Shown one piece after another: positions 6,159 through 12,726 of a stretch of DNA of 12,726 nt. The position numbers were made by a program, and so were the translations under genes. This stretch comes from Candidatus Omnitrophota bacterium (GTDB lineage Bacteria > Omnitrophota > Koll11 > Gygaellales > Profunditerraquicolaceae). Position 1 is the stretch's first letter. Each line of letters starts with the position of its first letter. The stretch covers positions 1 to 12,726 of the forward strand of contig JAQUNE010000029.1 in the NCBI GenBank assembly GCA_028717765.1, read 5' to 3'. The notes under the pieces are model-generated. The model was given only the letters and a program-made list of their open reading frames with translations, made no database searches and was not told where the DNA came from.

Positions 6159-8315
6159 ATGAAAAAGAAAAATTATATTTCTAGGCACAAGCAAAGAGAA
6201 GATGGGCTGGCGAAAAAAATCGAACACCTCGCTTCTTTTCCTCGACTTAATCCTAATCCGGTAATCGAAGTAGATGAAAAAGGTAAAATAGTTTTTTTTA
6301 ATCCTGCTGCTCAAAAATTAATTCGAAAACTAAAGATAAAGAATGGCCCGAGCGCATTTTTACCGGAAGACTTCAAGGATGTCTTAAGAATTTTCAAGCA
6401 AGGAAGGCAGCGTAGTTTAACGCGTTTAGTCCGGATAGGGAAATTTACTTTCTTAGAGGCCCTTTCGAATGTTGCGCAATTGAACACAGTGCGCATCTAT
6501 GCCCAGGATATTACTAAAAGAATAAACGTGCAAGAAGAATTAAAAAAAGCGCACGATATTTTAGAGTTTAAAGTAGGTCAGCGCACCAGAGAATTGGCGC
6601 AAGTAAATAAACAATTAAGTATTCAGCTTGCAGAACAGAAGAAAACAGAAGAATATATCCGCTCTAGTAATGCCTTGCTTAGGCTCTTAGGAAAAGCTGA
6701 TTCCCGTAAAGATTATACCCAAACGCTGGTAAAATTGCTTAAAGGCTGGAGCAATTGCCGCTGTGTGGGGATCAGGTTAATTGACGAAGAGAAGAGGATC
6801 CCTTATGATTCATATGTAGGTTTTAGCAATGATTTTTGGGAAAAAGAAAATTGGCTCTCCTTAAAAAATGACCAATGCGCCTGTATTCGTGTGATCAGCG
6901 GGTGTGCCTTAGCGCAGGATTTAACAGTGATTACAAAAGGCGGTTCATTTTTTCTTGGTAACTCTGCAGAATTTCTTGCCAAGTTAAATGAAAAGGAAAA
7001 AAAAGAATTCCGGGGTACTTGTATAAAAAATGGGTTTATGTCAATTGCAATTATCCCTATAAGGTATAAAGATAATATTATTGGAGCGATTCATCTGGCG
7101 GATGAAAAAATCTCCGCGGTTTCTGCACAAACCATCGAGTTTATTGAATCCTTAACGCTTCTCATCGGACAGGGGATTAATAAATTCAATCTAGAAGACC
7201 GTATTCGAAGGGAACACCGTTTTTTAGATGCTTTTTTTAGCCATTCCCTTACTCCAGTTATATTCTTGGATAAAGATTTTAATTTTATCCGGGTTAATGA
7301 GGCTTATGCCAGAAGCTGCCAGCGTAAAATTTCCGATTTTTTAGGCCGTAATCATTTTGAGCTTTATCCACACGCAGAAAATCAGCAGATTTTTAGAAAT
7401 GTGGTGAAAAGTAAACAACCGTATCAGGCATTTGCCAAGCCTTTTATCTTTGAAGACCATCCTGAATGGGGAGTTACTTATTGGGATTGGACATTAGTGC
7501 CGATTTTAGATGAAAATAGCGAGGTAGATTTTTTAGTTTTTTCCTTGATCGATGTCACAGAAAGAAAACAGGCAGAAGATAAATTAATTGTTACCCAGAA
7601 AGAAGTCCTTGAGGTAAAGCGGCTTTCCGATATCGGAACATTGGCCGCGACCGTTGCCCATGAACTACGTAATCCTCTGGCAGCCATCCGAATGGCAGCC
7701 TATAATATCAAAAGAAAGAAACAGGACCTGCCGATTGATAAACACCTGGAAAATATCGACAAAAAAATTATCGAGAGTGACCAGATTATTACTAATCTTT
7801 TGTTTTACTCGCGATTAAAAGTGCCACAACTTGAAGCCGTGGAGATCTCTAAAATTATTGATGAAGCAGTTGAAACTGCAAAAAGCCGGGCATCTAAACA
7901 AACAGTAAAATTTGTTAGGAAAGTCAGTAATCTCAAAGGTGTTTCTTTGGAAGCCGATCCTTTGCAATTAAAAGAGCTTTTTGGCAATATATTAAATAAT
8001 GCTGTTGATGCGGTGTTAGAGAGAAAAGGAAAAATTGAAATCACCAGCCGCGGGCAGGATAACGGGGCGTTGGAAATATTAATTACGGATAATGGTACAG
8101 GGATCGATCAGGAAAACCTGCAAAAAATCTTCGAGCCGTTTTTTACAACTAAGGCAAAAGGTACAGGGTTAGGATTAACCGTCTGCCAACAGATAGTTAA
8201 TTTACATAATGGAGATATTGCTATTAAAAGTATTCCAGGCAAAAGCACTACGGTTAAAGTAATTTTGCCTTTAAAGAGGAGCAACGATGCCCAGGAAGAT
8301 CCTTCTGGTGGATGA
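6159..8315 (+). CDS. PAS-GAF-PAS histidine kinase with cysteine-rich GAF domain
   Basis: 718 residues, no membrane segment. Order: degenerate PAS (about 25-120, ending YAQDITKR), coiled coil (124-165), GAF-like domain (about 168-345), second PAS (about 350-468, ending SLIDVTERK), HisKA with H501 in VAHELRNPLAAI, then HATPase with N614, D644 in ITDNGTG, FEPFFTTK and GTGLGL (668-673). The GAF domain has six cysteines: C200, C202, C240, C242, C249 and C288. From memory, related GAF domains in other environmental sensor kinases keep similar cysteines, suggesting metal, Fe-S, heme or thiol redox sensing; that is inference. The ATG at 6159, 38 bp after the preceding gene, has no clear ribosome site and no better in-frame start was found. 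The tail overlaps the next receiver gene by 29 bp. Confidence 0.92.
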   Translation: MKKKNYISRHKQREDGLAKKIEHLASFPRLNPNPVIEVDEKGKIVFFNPAAQKLIRKLKIKNGPSAFLPEDFKDVLRIFKQGRQRSLTRLVRIGKFTFLEALSNVAQLNTVRIYAQDITKRINVQEELKKAHDILEFKVGQRTRELAQVNKQLSIQLAEQKKTEEYIRSSNALLRLLGKADSRKDYTQTLVKLLKGWSNCRCVGIRLIDEEKRIPYDSYVGFSNDFWEKENWLSLKNDQCACIRVISGCALAQDLTVITKGGSFFLGNSAEFLAKLNEKEKKEFRGTCIKNGFMSIAIIPIRYKDNIIGAIHLADEKISAVSAQTIEFIESLTLLIGQGINKFNLEDRIRREHRFLDAFFSHSLTPVIFLDKDFNFIRVNEAYARSCQRKISDFLGRNHFELYPHAENQQIFRNVVKSKQPYQAFAKPFIFEDHPEWGVTYWDWTLVPILDENSEVDFLVFSLIDVTERKQAEDKLIVTQKEVLEVKRLSDIGTLAATVAHELRNPLAAIRMAAYNIKRKKQDLPIDKHLENIDKKIIESDQIITNLLFYSRLKVPQLEAVEISKIIDEAVETAKSRASKQTVKFVRKVSNLKGVSLEADPLQLKELFGNILNNAVDAVLERKGKIEITSRGQDNGALEILITDNGTGIDQENLQKIFEPFFTTKAKGTGLGLTVCQQIVNLHNGDIAIKSIPGKSTTVKVILPLKRSNDAQEDPSGG

Positions 8316-8640
8316 TGATAAAGAATTAACTGATGAAATAGCGGAAACCTTAAGCGATGAAGGATTTTCTGTGGAGGTTGCTTTAGACGGTATTCAGGGA
8401 GAAGATCTGGCCAAGAAATCTAAATACGACGTGATCCTGTTTGATTTCAAGTTGCCAGGTTTAAATGGAGCCCAGATGATAAAAAGGGTAAAGCAAAAAT
8501 CTCCGGGAAGTAAGATTTTTCTTATTTCTGGCCGGCCATTCATTGAGAAACTAATAGAAGAGGAGGGGTTAGGAGATTTAATCAGCGGATATATGAATAA
8601 ACCATTTAATATCGAAATGCTCTTGGAAAAAATTAAGTAA
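8287..8640 (+). CDS. Receiver-only response regulator 2
   Basis: 117 residues forming one receiver domain: D9-D10-D11 acidic cluster, phosphoacceptor D53 in VILFDFKLPG, S81 at the switch position and K105 in MNKPF. No output domain follows. The start at 8287 is supported by AGAGGAG at 8275-8281, five bases upstream, and by the receiver fold starting at KILLVDDD. It lies inside the last 29 bp of the preceding kinase gene, in another frame, which makes that kinase its likely phosphodonor. It is the fourth gene of the kinase-receiver-kinase-receiver run and no hairpin terminator is evident after it. Confidence 0.92.
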   Translation: MPRKILLVDDDKELTDEIAETLSDEGFSVEVALDGIQGEDLAKKSKYDVILFDFKLPGLNGAQMIKRVKQKSPGSKIFLISGRPFIEKLIEEEGLGDLISGYMNKPFNIEMLLEKIK

Positions 8641-8655
8641 TTAATATTTTTCATC

Positions 8656-8684
8656 TTGACCGGCAGAGCTCGAAGCGCTAAAAT
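8656..8684 (+). promoter_or_regulatory. Predicted promoter of the flavodoxin-like gene
   Basis: TTGACC at 8656-8661 and TAAAAT at 8679-8684 are exactly 17 bp apart. Transcription would begin near 8691, and a consensus ribosome site AAGGAGGTG follows at 8706-8714. With the terminator at 9251-9284 this defines a one-gene unit. Confidence 0.7.
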
Positions 8685-8719
8685 GAATTATAACGCTATA
8701 TTTTTAAGGAGGTGTATTA

Positions 8720-9223
8720 ATGAAAGTCCTGGTGGCTTATATCTCTTGGACAGGAAACACGCGTAAGGTGGCAGAAGCAATTTATTCACAAATTCAGGCG
8801 GAAAAAGAAATTAAAGAATTTTCTCAGGTTACTAACCTTAAAGGCTTTGACTTGGTTTTTGTAGGATTTCCCATTCATGCTTACGGGCAGGTACCCTCGG
8901 AAGCACAAAAATTCCTGGAAGAATATTGTGCCGGTAAAAAAATAGCACTTTTTGTCACTCACGGCGCTCCGGAATATTCTTCCTTAGTTCCGGAATGGCT
9001 AGCTAAATGTAAGCTTATTGCGAAAAATTCCACACTTTTGGGAATTTTTAATTGTACAGGTCAAGTGGCCGATGAGCAAATTAAGGTGATGTCGCAAAGT
9101 TCTGATCCTAAGGCCAGAGAAATCGCAAAGAAAGTTGCAGTTAACTCTCAGGGGCAGCCGGATGCCGTGCGCATAGAACAGGCGAAGGCGTTTGCCAAAG
9201 AGATGGTAAAAAAAGTAGCTTAA
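8720..9223 (+). CDS. Flavodoxin-like FMN protein
   Basis: 167 residues with a flavodoxin fold. The FMN phosphate loop is SWTGNT (9-14) after the first strand KVLVAYI. The second flavin-contact loop is GFPIHAYGQVP (49-59), and the third is around the strand ALFVTHGAP (76-84). C112 in GIFNCTGQV lies at a position where, as I recall, a subset of small flavodoxin-like proteins keeps a Cys-x-Gly. The protein probably carries electrons or reduces a small substrate in the cytoplasm; the partner is unknown because it is transcribed alone. The ATG follows AAGGAGGTG by 5 bp, the strongest ribosome site in the window, suggesting high expression. Confidence 0.9.
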   Translation: MKVLVAYISWTGNTRKVAEAIYSQIQAEKEIKEFSQVTNLKGFDLVFVGFPIHAYGQVPSEAQKFLEEYCAGKKIALFVTHGAPEYSSLVPEWLAKCKLIAKNSTLLGIFNCTGQVADEQIKVMSQSSDPKAREIAKKVAVNSQGQPDAVRIEQAKAFAKEMVKKVA

Positions 9224-9250
9224 AAAGAAGTTATTTGTAGATTATCAATA

Positions 9251-9284
9251 GCCCGGTTAATCAAAGTTAACCGGGCGTTTTTTT
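9251..9284 (+). terminator. Intrinsic terminator after the flavodoxin-like gene
   Basis: A perfect 10-bp stem pairs GCCCGGTTAA (9251-9260) with TTAACCGGGC (9267-9276) around a 6-base loop, followed by G and seven T residues. It separates the flavodoxin unit from the export operon, whose promoter starts 11 bp later. Confidence 0.93.
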
Positions 9285-9294
9285 AAAAATATTC

Positions 9295-9323
9295 TTGACA
9301 GTTTTATAAAACTGATTTATCAT
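9295..9323 (+). promoter_or_regulatory. Predicted promoter of the AbrB-like/export operon
   Basis: A consensus TTGACA at 9295-9300 and TATCAT at 9318-9323 are separated by exactly 17 bp. The spacer is occupied by a perfect palindrome and the region from the -10 element onward by tandem 9-bp repeats, both described separately. Transcription would start near 9330, leaving a leader of about 60 nt before the regulator gene. Confidence 0.72.
9299..9314. promoter_or_regulatory. 16-bp perfect palindrome between -35 and -10, candidate operator
   Basis: CAGTTTTATAAAACTG is its own reverse complement over all 16 bases. It starts in the last two bases of the -35 element and fills most of the spacer, so a bound dimer would block RNA polymerase. 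The AbrB-like protein encoded next is the obvious candidate ligand, by position only. Confidence 0.55.
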
Positions 9324-9343
9324 ACTATTCATACATTTCATAC
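9317..9343 (+). repeat. Three tandem 9-bp repeats over the -10 and start site
   Basis: TTATCATAC, TATTCATAC and ATTTCATAC lie head to tail at 9317-9325, 9326-9334 and 9335-9343, sharing TCATAC at a constant 9-bp period. They cover the -10 element and predicted start of transcription. This could be a second operator array, or a chance result of AT-rich promoter sequence. Confidence 0.45.
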
Positions 9344-9358
9344 AAAACAAACTTTAAG

Positions 9359-9375
9359 CCTGCAAAGAAAGCAGG
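9359..9375 (+). promoter_or_regulatory. Small leader hairpin before the AbrB-like gene
   Basis: CCTGC (9359-9363) can pair with GCAGG (9371-9375) around a 7-base loop, immediately upstream of the ribosome site GGGAGG at 9378-9383. With only five base pairs its effect on translation is uncertain. Confidence 0.3.
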
Positions 9376-9389
9376 TAGGGAGGCTATTC

Positions 9390-9632
9390 ATGCAAGCTAT
9401 TATCAAAGGTAAGGCTTTTGGGGCAGTGACCGTGGGCGAGCGGGGGCAGTTGGTGATTCCATCAGAATTAAGAAAGGCGCTCAATATCAAATCAGGGGAG
9501 CAGCTAATGGTCTTTGCGATGGTGGATAAGAAAGTAATTAATCTTATGCCATCGCGTGATTTTAGCCTATTCTTGGAGCGCGCTTCGAAATTGATCGCGA
9601 AATTAGAAAGTAAGGTCCCGAAGAGAAATTAA
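9390..9632 (+). CDS. AbrB/MazE/SpoVT-fold DNA-binding regulator
   Basis: 80 residues. Residues about 10-55 match the swapped-hairpin AbrB fold: GAVTVGERGQLVIPSELRKA with the typical V-x-x-x-G-Q-(L/V)-x-(I/L)-P and the following LNIKSGEQLMVF. The C-terminal 25 residues are a Lys-rich helix (FLERASKLIAKLE), possibly for oligomerisation. Proteins of this fold are either transition-state type transcription regulators or antitoxins; no toxin gene lies next to it, and it opens an export operon, so a transcription-regulator role is more likely. The start follows GGGAGG by 6 bp. The palindrome and repeats in its own promoter suggest that it controls its own operon. The next gene begins 8 bp after its stop. 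Confidence 0.88.
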   Translation: MQAIIKGKAFGAVTVGERGQLVIPSELRKALNIKSGEQLMVFAMVDKKVINLMPSRDFSLFLERASKLIAKLESKVPKRN

Positions 9633-9640
9633 AGAAAATT

Positions 9641-10906
9641 ATGCTTAAATTTTTATTTCTTTTTTTCTTATTCTTAAACTTATCATATAATCAGGCTATT
9701 GCCGAAGAAGTATTAAGCTGGCATGACTGTATTAAAGAGGCAGCGAAGAACCATCCGGATTTAATTGCCGCGCAAGAGGAAGTAGTGCAATCTCAGGCAG
9801 CAAAGAAAATTACCGCGAGCACTCTATATCCTCAAGTAAATAGCAATTTGAATGCTTCTACTGCAAGGTCAGCTACTTCAACCAGTAGTTCTACCGCAGA
9901 CACCTATAACTACGGGCTAAGCGGCACGCAATTAATCTTTGACGGCGCTAAAACCATTAATAATGTCAGGGCAGCTTCAGAAACTATTAAGGCTTCAAAA
10001 GAAAATTTTAAATTTATCTCGGTAACAGTAAGATTAAGGCTGCGCACTGCTTTCGTAAATTTACTCAAAGCCCAGGAGGCGTTAAAGATTTCTCAACAGA
10101 TCTATGAAATTAGAAGAGGGAACCTCGAGCTGATTACTTTACGTTACGAATCAGGGTTAGAGCATAAGGGCGCATTGTTAACCGCAGAAGCGGATTTGGC
10201 GAGTGCCAATTATGGCATTGCCCAGGCAAAAAGAAGTGTGGAAGTTGCCCAGAGGCAGCTGATAAAAGAAATGGGGCGGACTAAATTTACTCCTATGTTC
10301 GTACAAGGAGATTTTACAGTCAGGGATGATGCCAAAATTATGCCTGATTTCGAACTGTTAGCCAAGAATAACCCATCTTTACAACAGCTCACCGCGCAGA
10401 AAAACGCCGCAGAATTCGGGGTAAAATCCGCCTATGCTACTTTTTTCCCCACACTTTCCGGAACTGCCGGTGCAAATAAAAATGGCTCACATTGGGAGCC
10501 CAGAGGCGATCAATGGAACCTTGGATTAGGCTTAACCATGCCGATTTTTGAAGGCGGGTTACGCTTAGCACAAGTTTCTCAGGCAAAGGCCCTGCTTAGC
10601 CAGCTTAAAGAAAACGAAAGAAGCACAAAAGATGGCATTATTTCAACTTTGCAACAGACCTGGGCGCAATTAGAGGATGCTTTAGATAACGTAGAAGTAC
10701 AAAAAAAATCCCTCATCGCAACCGAGGAGCGTTCTAAGATTTCCCAGGCACAATATTCTATAGGATTTATTTCTTTTGATAACTGGACAATTATTGAAGA
10801 TAATTTAGTAAGCGCAAAGAATACTTATCTTAATGCCCAGGCAAATGCTTTGCTTGCCGAGGCAAACTGGATTCAGGCGAAAGGAGAAACGCTGGAATAT
10901 GAATAA
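9641..10906 (+). CDS. TolC-family outer-membrane efflux channel
   Basis: 421 residues. A signal peptide is clear: MLK, a Phe/Leu-rich core to about residue 15, and a cleavage motif AIA before E22. The mature protein has the internal duplication of the TolC family: long amphipathic helices rich in Ala, Gln and Glu, a first strand region YPQVNSNLNAS (63-73) with LSGTQLIFDG (93-102), and a second FPTLSGTAGANK (269-280) with LGLTMPIFEGG (297-306). It should form a trimeric channel across the outer membrane and periplasm for export with the adaptor and ABC transporter encoded next. The ribosome site is weak (AAGAGA/AAAG), so coupling to the regulator gene 8 bp upstream is possible. Its stop overlaps the adaptor start by 8 bp. 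Confidence 0.93.
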   Translation: MLKFLFLFFLFLNLSYNQAIAEEVLSWHDCIKEAAKNHPDLIAAQEEVVQSQAAKKITASTLYPQVNSNLNASTARSATSTSSSTADTYNYGLSGTQLIFDGAKTINNVRAASETIKASKENFKFISVTVRLRLRTAFVNLLKAQEALKISQQIYEIRRGNLELITLRYESGLEHKGALLTAEADLASANYGIAQAKRSVEVAQRQLIKEMGRTKFTPMFVQGDFTVRDDAKIMPDFELLAKNNPSLQQLTAQKNAAEFGVKSAYATFFPTLSGTAGANKNGSHWEPRGDQWNLGLGLTMPIFEGGLRLAQVSQAKALLSQLKENERSTKDGIISTLQQTWAQLEDALDNVEVQKKSLIATEERSKISQAQYSIGFISFDNWTIIEDNLVSAKNTYLNAQANALLAEANWIQAKGETLEYE

Positions 10907-11885
10907 AAAAATAAAATTTTTCATTATCCTATTGATACTTATCGTTGGGGGGATTTTTATTAGTTTAAAGTTTAAAGGTAAGCAAAGCCCCCAGGACATA
11001 ATTAAGGAGTTTACGCCTACTATGGGAAACATTCAAAACACGATTTCTACCACGGGAACAGTGCTGCCCAAAAACCGCCTGGAGATAAAACCTCCGGTAA
11101 ATGGGCGCGTTGAGAGTATTTTGGTTAAAGAAGGGGATAAGGTAAAAATTGGACAGACTTTAGCCTGGATGAGCTCTACGGAAAGGGCCGCTCTTTTGGA
11201 TGCCGCGCGTGGACAGAGTGAGGAACAGCTAAAATATTGGGAAGATGCTTATAAGGCGATAGCATTATTAGCGCCGATTAACGGGGAAGTGATTGTAGCT
11301 ACTACCCAGCCTGGGCAAACCGTGACTACTGCTGATGCCGTGATAGTATTATCGGACCATCTGATTGTACGCGCTCAGGTAGATGAAACAGATATCGGGA
11401 AAATTAAAGAAGGACAAAAAGCAACCCTTAGCCTTGATGCTTATCCGGACAATAAAATCAAGGCAGTTGTTGAGCATATTTATTATGAGTCTCAGACAGT
11501 GAATAATGTCACAATTTATAACGTTGATATGCTTCCAGAAAGTGTACCTGATTTTTTCCGGTCAGGAATGAATGCTACAATAGATTTTATCGAGAATAGT
11601 AAAGAAAACACTTTAATTATTCCTCTTGATGCAGTGCATAAAGAAAAAGATGAAAGTTTTGTAATGTTAAAAAAAGGTGACACAAATGAATTAGTGAAAC
11701 AAGTTGTTAAACTCGGGGCTACGGATGAAAAAAACGCAGAAGTCGTTTCCGGAATCGGTACCACTGATACCGTTGTAATTACCGGAAAAAAATTCGTTTT
11801 GCCAAAGAGTGAAAATGGCAGTAATCCATTTATGCCATTTGGCGCCAGGAAGAAACAGTCCGGCCAATCAGGACAAAGCCGTTAG
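10899..11885 (+). CDS. Periplasmic membrane-fusion adaptor with short hairpin (MacA/HlyD-like)
   Basis: 328 residues from the ATG at 10899, chosen because the membrane anchor begins directly after MNKK and AAGGAG lies at 10881-10886; an in-frame ATG at 10833 would only add residues read from inside the TolC gene. Residues 6-23 form a membrane anchor. The split lipoyl-like domain is at about 62-92 (VNGRVESILVKEGDKVKIGQ) and 122-150 (LLAPINGEVIVATTQPGQ), with a beta-barrel domain from about 152 to 235 and a membrane-proximal domain after. Between the lipoyl halves the helical hairpin is only about 25-30 residues, much shorter than in MacA. It would join the inner-membrane ABC transporter to the TolC-like channel. 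The C-terminus is a basic Gln/Ser/Gly tail. Confidence 0.9.
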   Translation: MNKKIKFFIILLILIVGGIFISLKFKGKQSPQDIIKEFTPTMGNIQNTISTTGTVLPKNRLEIKPPVNGRVESILVKEGDKVKIGQTLAWMSSTERAALLDAARGQSEEQLKYWEDAYKAIALLAPINGEVIVATTQPGQTVTTADAVIVLSDHLIVRAQVDETDIGKIKEGQKATLSLDAYPDNKIKAVVEHIYYESQTVNNVTIYNVDMLPESVPDFFRSGMNATIDFIENSKENTLIIPLDAVHKEKDESFVMLKKGDTNELVKQVVKLGATDEKNAEVVSGIGTTDTVVITGKKFVLPKSENGSNPFMPFGARKKQSGQSGQSR

Positions 11886-11902
11886 TAAAAGCAAAATAAC
11901 CT

Positions 11903-12726
11903 ATGATTGAATTAAAAAAAGCAAATAGAACTTATCAGATGGGCAAAGTCGAAGTGGCTGCGCTTTGCGATGTTTCTCTGAAGATTAATGCCGGTGAATT
12001 TGTAGCAATTATGGGGCCTTCAGGCTCGGGAAAGTCAACGCTGATGCATATTCTCGGTATGCTGGATCGTCCTGATTCCGGTTCTTATTTTCTCGCGGAT
12101 AGAGAAATCAGTAAACTTTCCGATGGAGATTTAGCTACTTTAAGAAATAGGGTAGTTGGTTTTGTTTTTCAGCAGTTCCATCTTTTACCGAGAATGACTG
12201 CACTGGAAAATGCGGAGCTCCCTTTAATTTATGCCGGAAAAAGACACTTAAAAGCACGCGCAAAAGAAGAGATTGAAGGAGTGGGGTTAAAAGACAGAAT
12301 GTTGCATCGGCCAAATGAAATGTCCGGAGGCCAGCAGCAACGCGTGGCAATTGCCAGGTCATTGGTCAATGACCCTTTGATATTATTGGCAGATGAACCT
12401 ACGGGAAACCTGGATTCCAAGAGCAAAGAAGAAATCATTGCCATATTAAAGAAGCTGAATGAAAAAGGAAAAACCGTAGTAATCGTTACCCACGAAAAAG
12501 AAGTTGCCGTACACGCTAGGCGTATCATTGAAATGCGTGACGGCCGGGTGATCTCTGATAAAACTATAGAAGACACAAGAAAAACCTCGGAATTGCCTAG
12601 TTTAATAGAAGATAATCTGATTGACAAACTCTTGTCCAAGCCGCATAAAGTGTCCGGAGAAACTAAATTCCTTGATTATTCAAGGCAGGCAATTTCTGCC
12701 ATGCTTTCTCATAAAATGCGCTCGCT
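11903..12726 (+). CDS. macB: MacB-type ABC transporter, ATPase domain and start of permease (3' end outside window)
   Basis: 274 codons are visible and the frame is open at the right edge. The nucleotide-binding domain is complete: Walker A GPSGSGKST (38-46), Q-loop FVFQQFHLLP (87-96), signature SGGQQ (141-145), Walker B LILLADEPTGNLD (159-171) with catalytic E165, and H-loop H197. This is the LolD/MacB/FtsE type. After residue about 215 a polar linker leads to FLDYSRQAISAMLSHKMRS, which matches the start of the MacB permease before its first membrane helix, so ATPase and permease are fused. It would power export of a drug, peptide or lipid-like substrate through the adaptor and channel. It starts 17 bp after the adaptor stop without a clear ribosome site. 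Confidence 0.93.
   Translation, partial: MIELKKANRTYQMGKVEVAALCDVSLKINAGEFVAIMGPSGSGKSTLMHILGMLDRPDSGSYFLADREISKLSDGDLATLRNRVVGFVFQQFHLLPRMTALENAELPLIYAGKRHLKARAKEEIEGVGLKDRMLHRPNEMSGGQQQRVAIARSLVNDPLILLADEPTGNLDSKSKEEIIAILKKLNEKGKTVVIVTHEKEVAVHARRIIEMRDGRVISDKTIEDTRKTSELPSLIEDNLIDKLLSKPHKVSGETKFLDYSRQAISAMLSHKMRS

Noticed and set aside
9390..9632. AbrB-like protein as the antitoxin of a toxin-antitoxin pair
   Set aside because: No toxin-sized gene adjoins it; the next gene is an outer-membrane channel with a signal peptide.
10833..10898. In-frame upstream start for the adaptor
   Set aside because: It would add residues encoded inside the TolC helices; the ATG at 10899 directly precedes a proper membrane anchor.
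12229..12639. Minus-strand open frame of 136 codons
   Set aside because: It is antisense to the ABC signature and Walker B region; its Ser/Phe-rich translation is typical of a shadow frame.

Overview
The window is a moderately AT-rich stretch in which every convincing gene lies on the + strand. The TolC-type outer-membrane protein with its signal peptide, the periplasmic adaptor and the MacB-type ABC transporter point to a Gram-negative (diderm) bacterium. Cytoplasmic PAS/GAF histidine kinases, receiver-only response regulators and an unrecognised beta-repeat protein would suit an environmental, largely uncultured lineage. Candidatus Omnitrophota is my tentative guess from gene style only; no rRNA or marker gene is present to fix it.

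Layout. (1) 1-1700: the 3' part of a Cache-type membrane sensor that stops where a PAS or kinase domain would normally begin, followed by a protein built of about ten ~30-residue beta repeats of unknown function. (2) 1701-3997: a strong promoter, a short leader ending in a clear intrinsic terminator, then a 49-codon zinc-finger micro-ORF whose stop overlaps the start of an RhlE-type DEAD-box RNA helicase (ATGA), then a PlsC-type acyltransferase 3 bp downstream. (3) 4039-8640: one promoter followed by kinase, receiver, kinase, receiver, with overlapping or closely spaced genes. Both kinases lack membrane segments and both receivers lack an output domain. The second kinase has a cysteine-rich GAF domain. 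(4) 8656-9284: a flavodoxin-like protein with its own promoter, ideal ribosome site and perfect terminator, so a one-gene unit. (5) 9295-12726: an AbrB-fold regulator heading a tripartite export operon (TolC-like channel, membrane-fusion adaptor with an unusually short hairpin, MacB-type ATPase/permease running off the window). The regulator's promoter carries a 16-bp perfect palindrome and three tandem 9-bp repeats, which suggests autoregulation.

Most notable are the coupled zinc-finger micro-ORF with its attenuator-like leader ahead of the helicase, the kinase-receiver quartet with the Cys-rich GAF sensor, and the operator-like architecture of the export operon. No tRNA, rRNA, CRISPR array or insertion sequence was seen.
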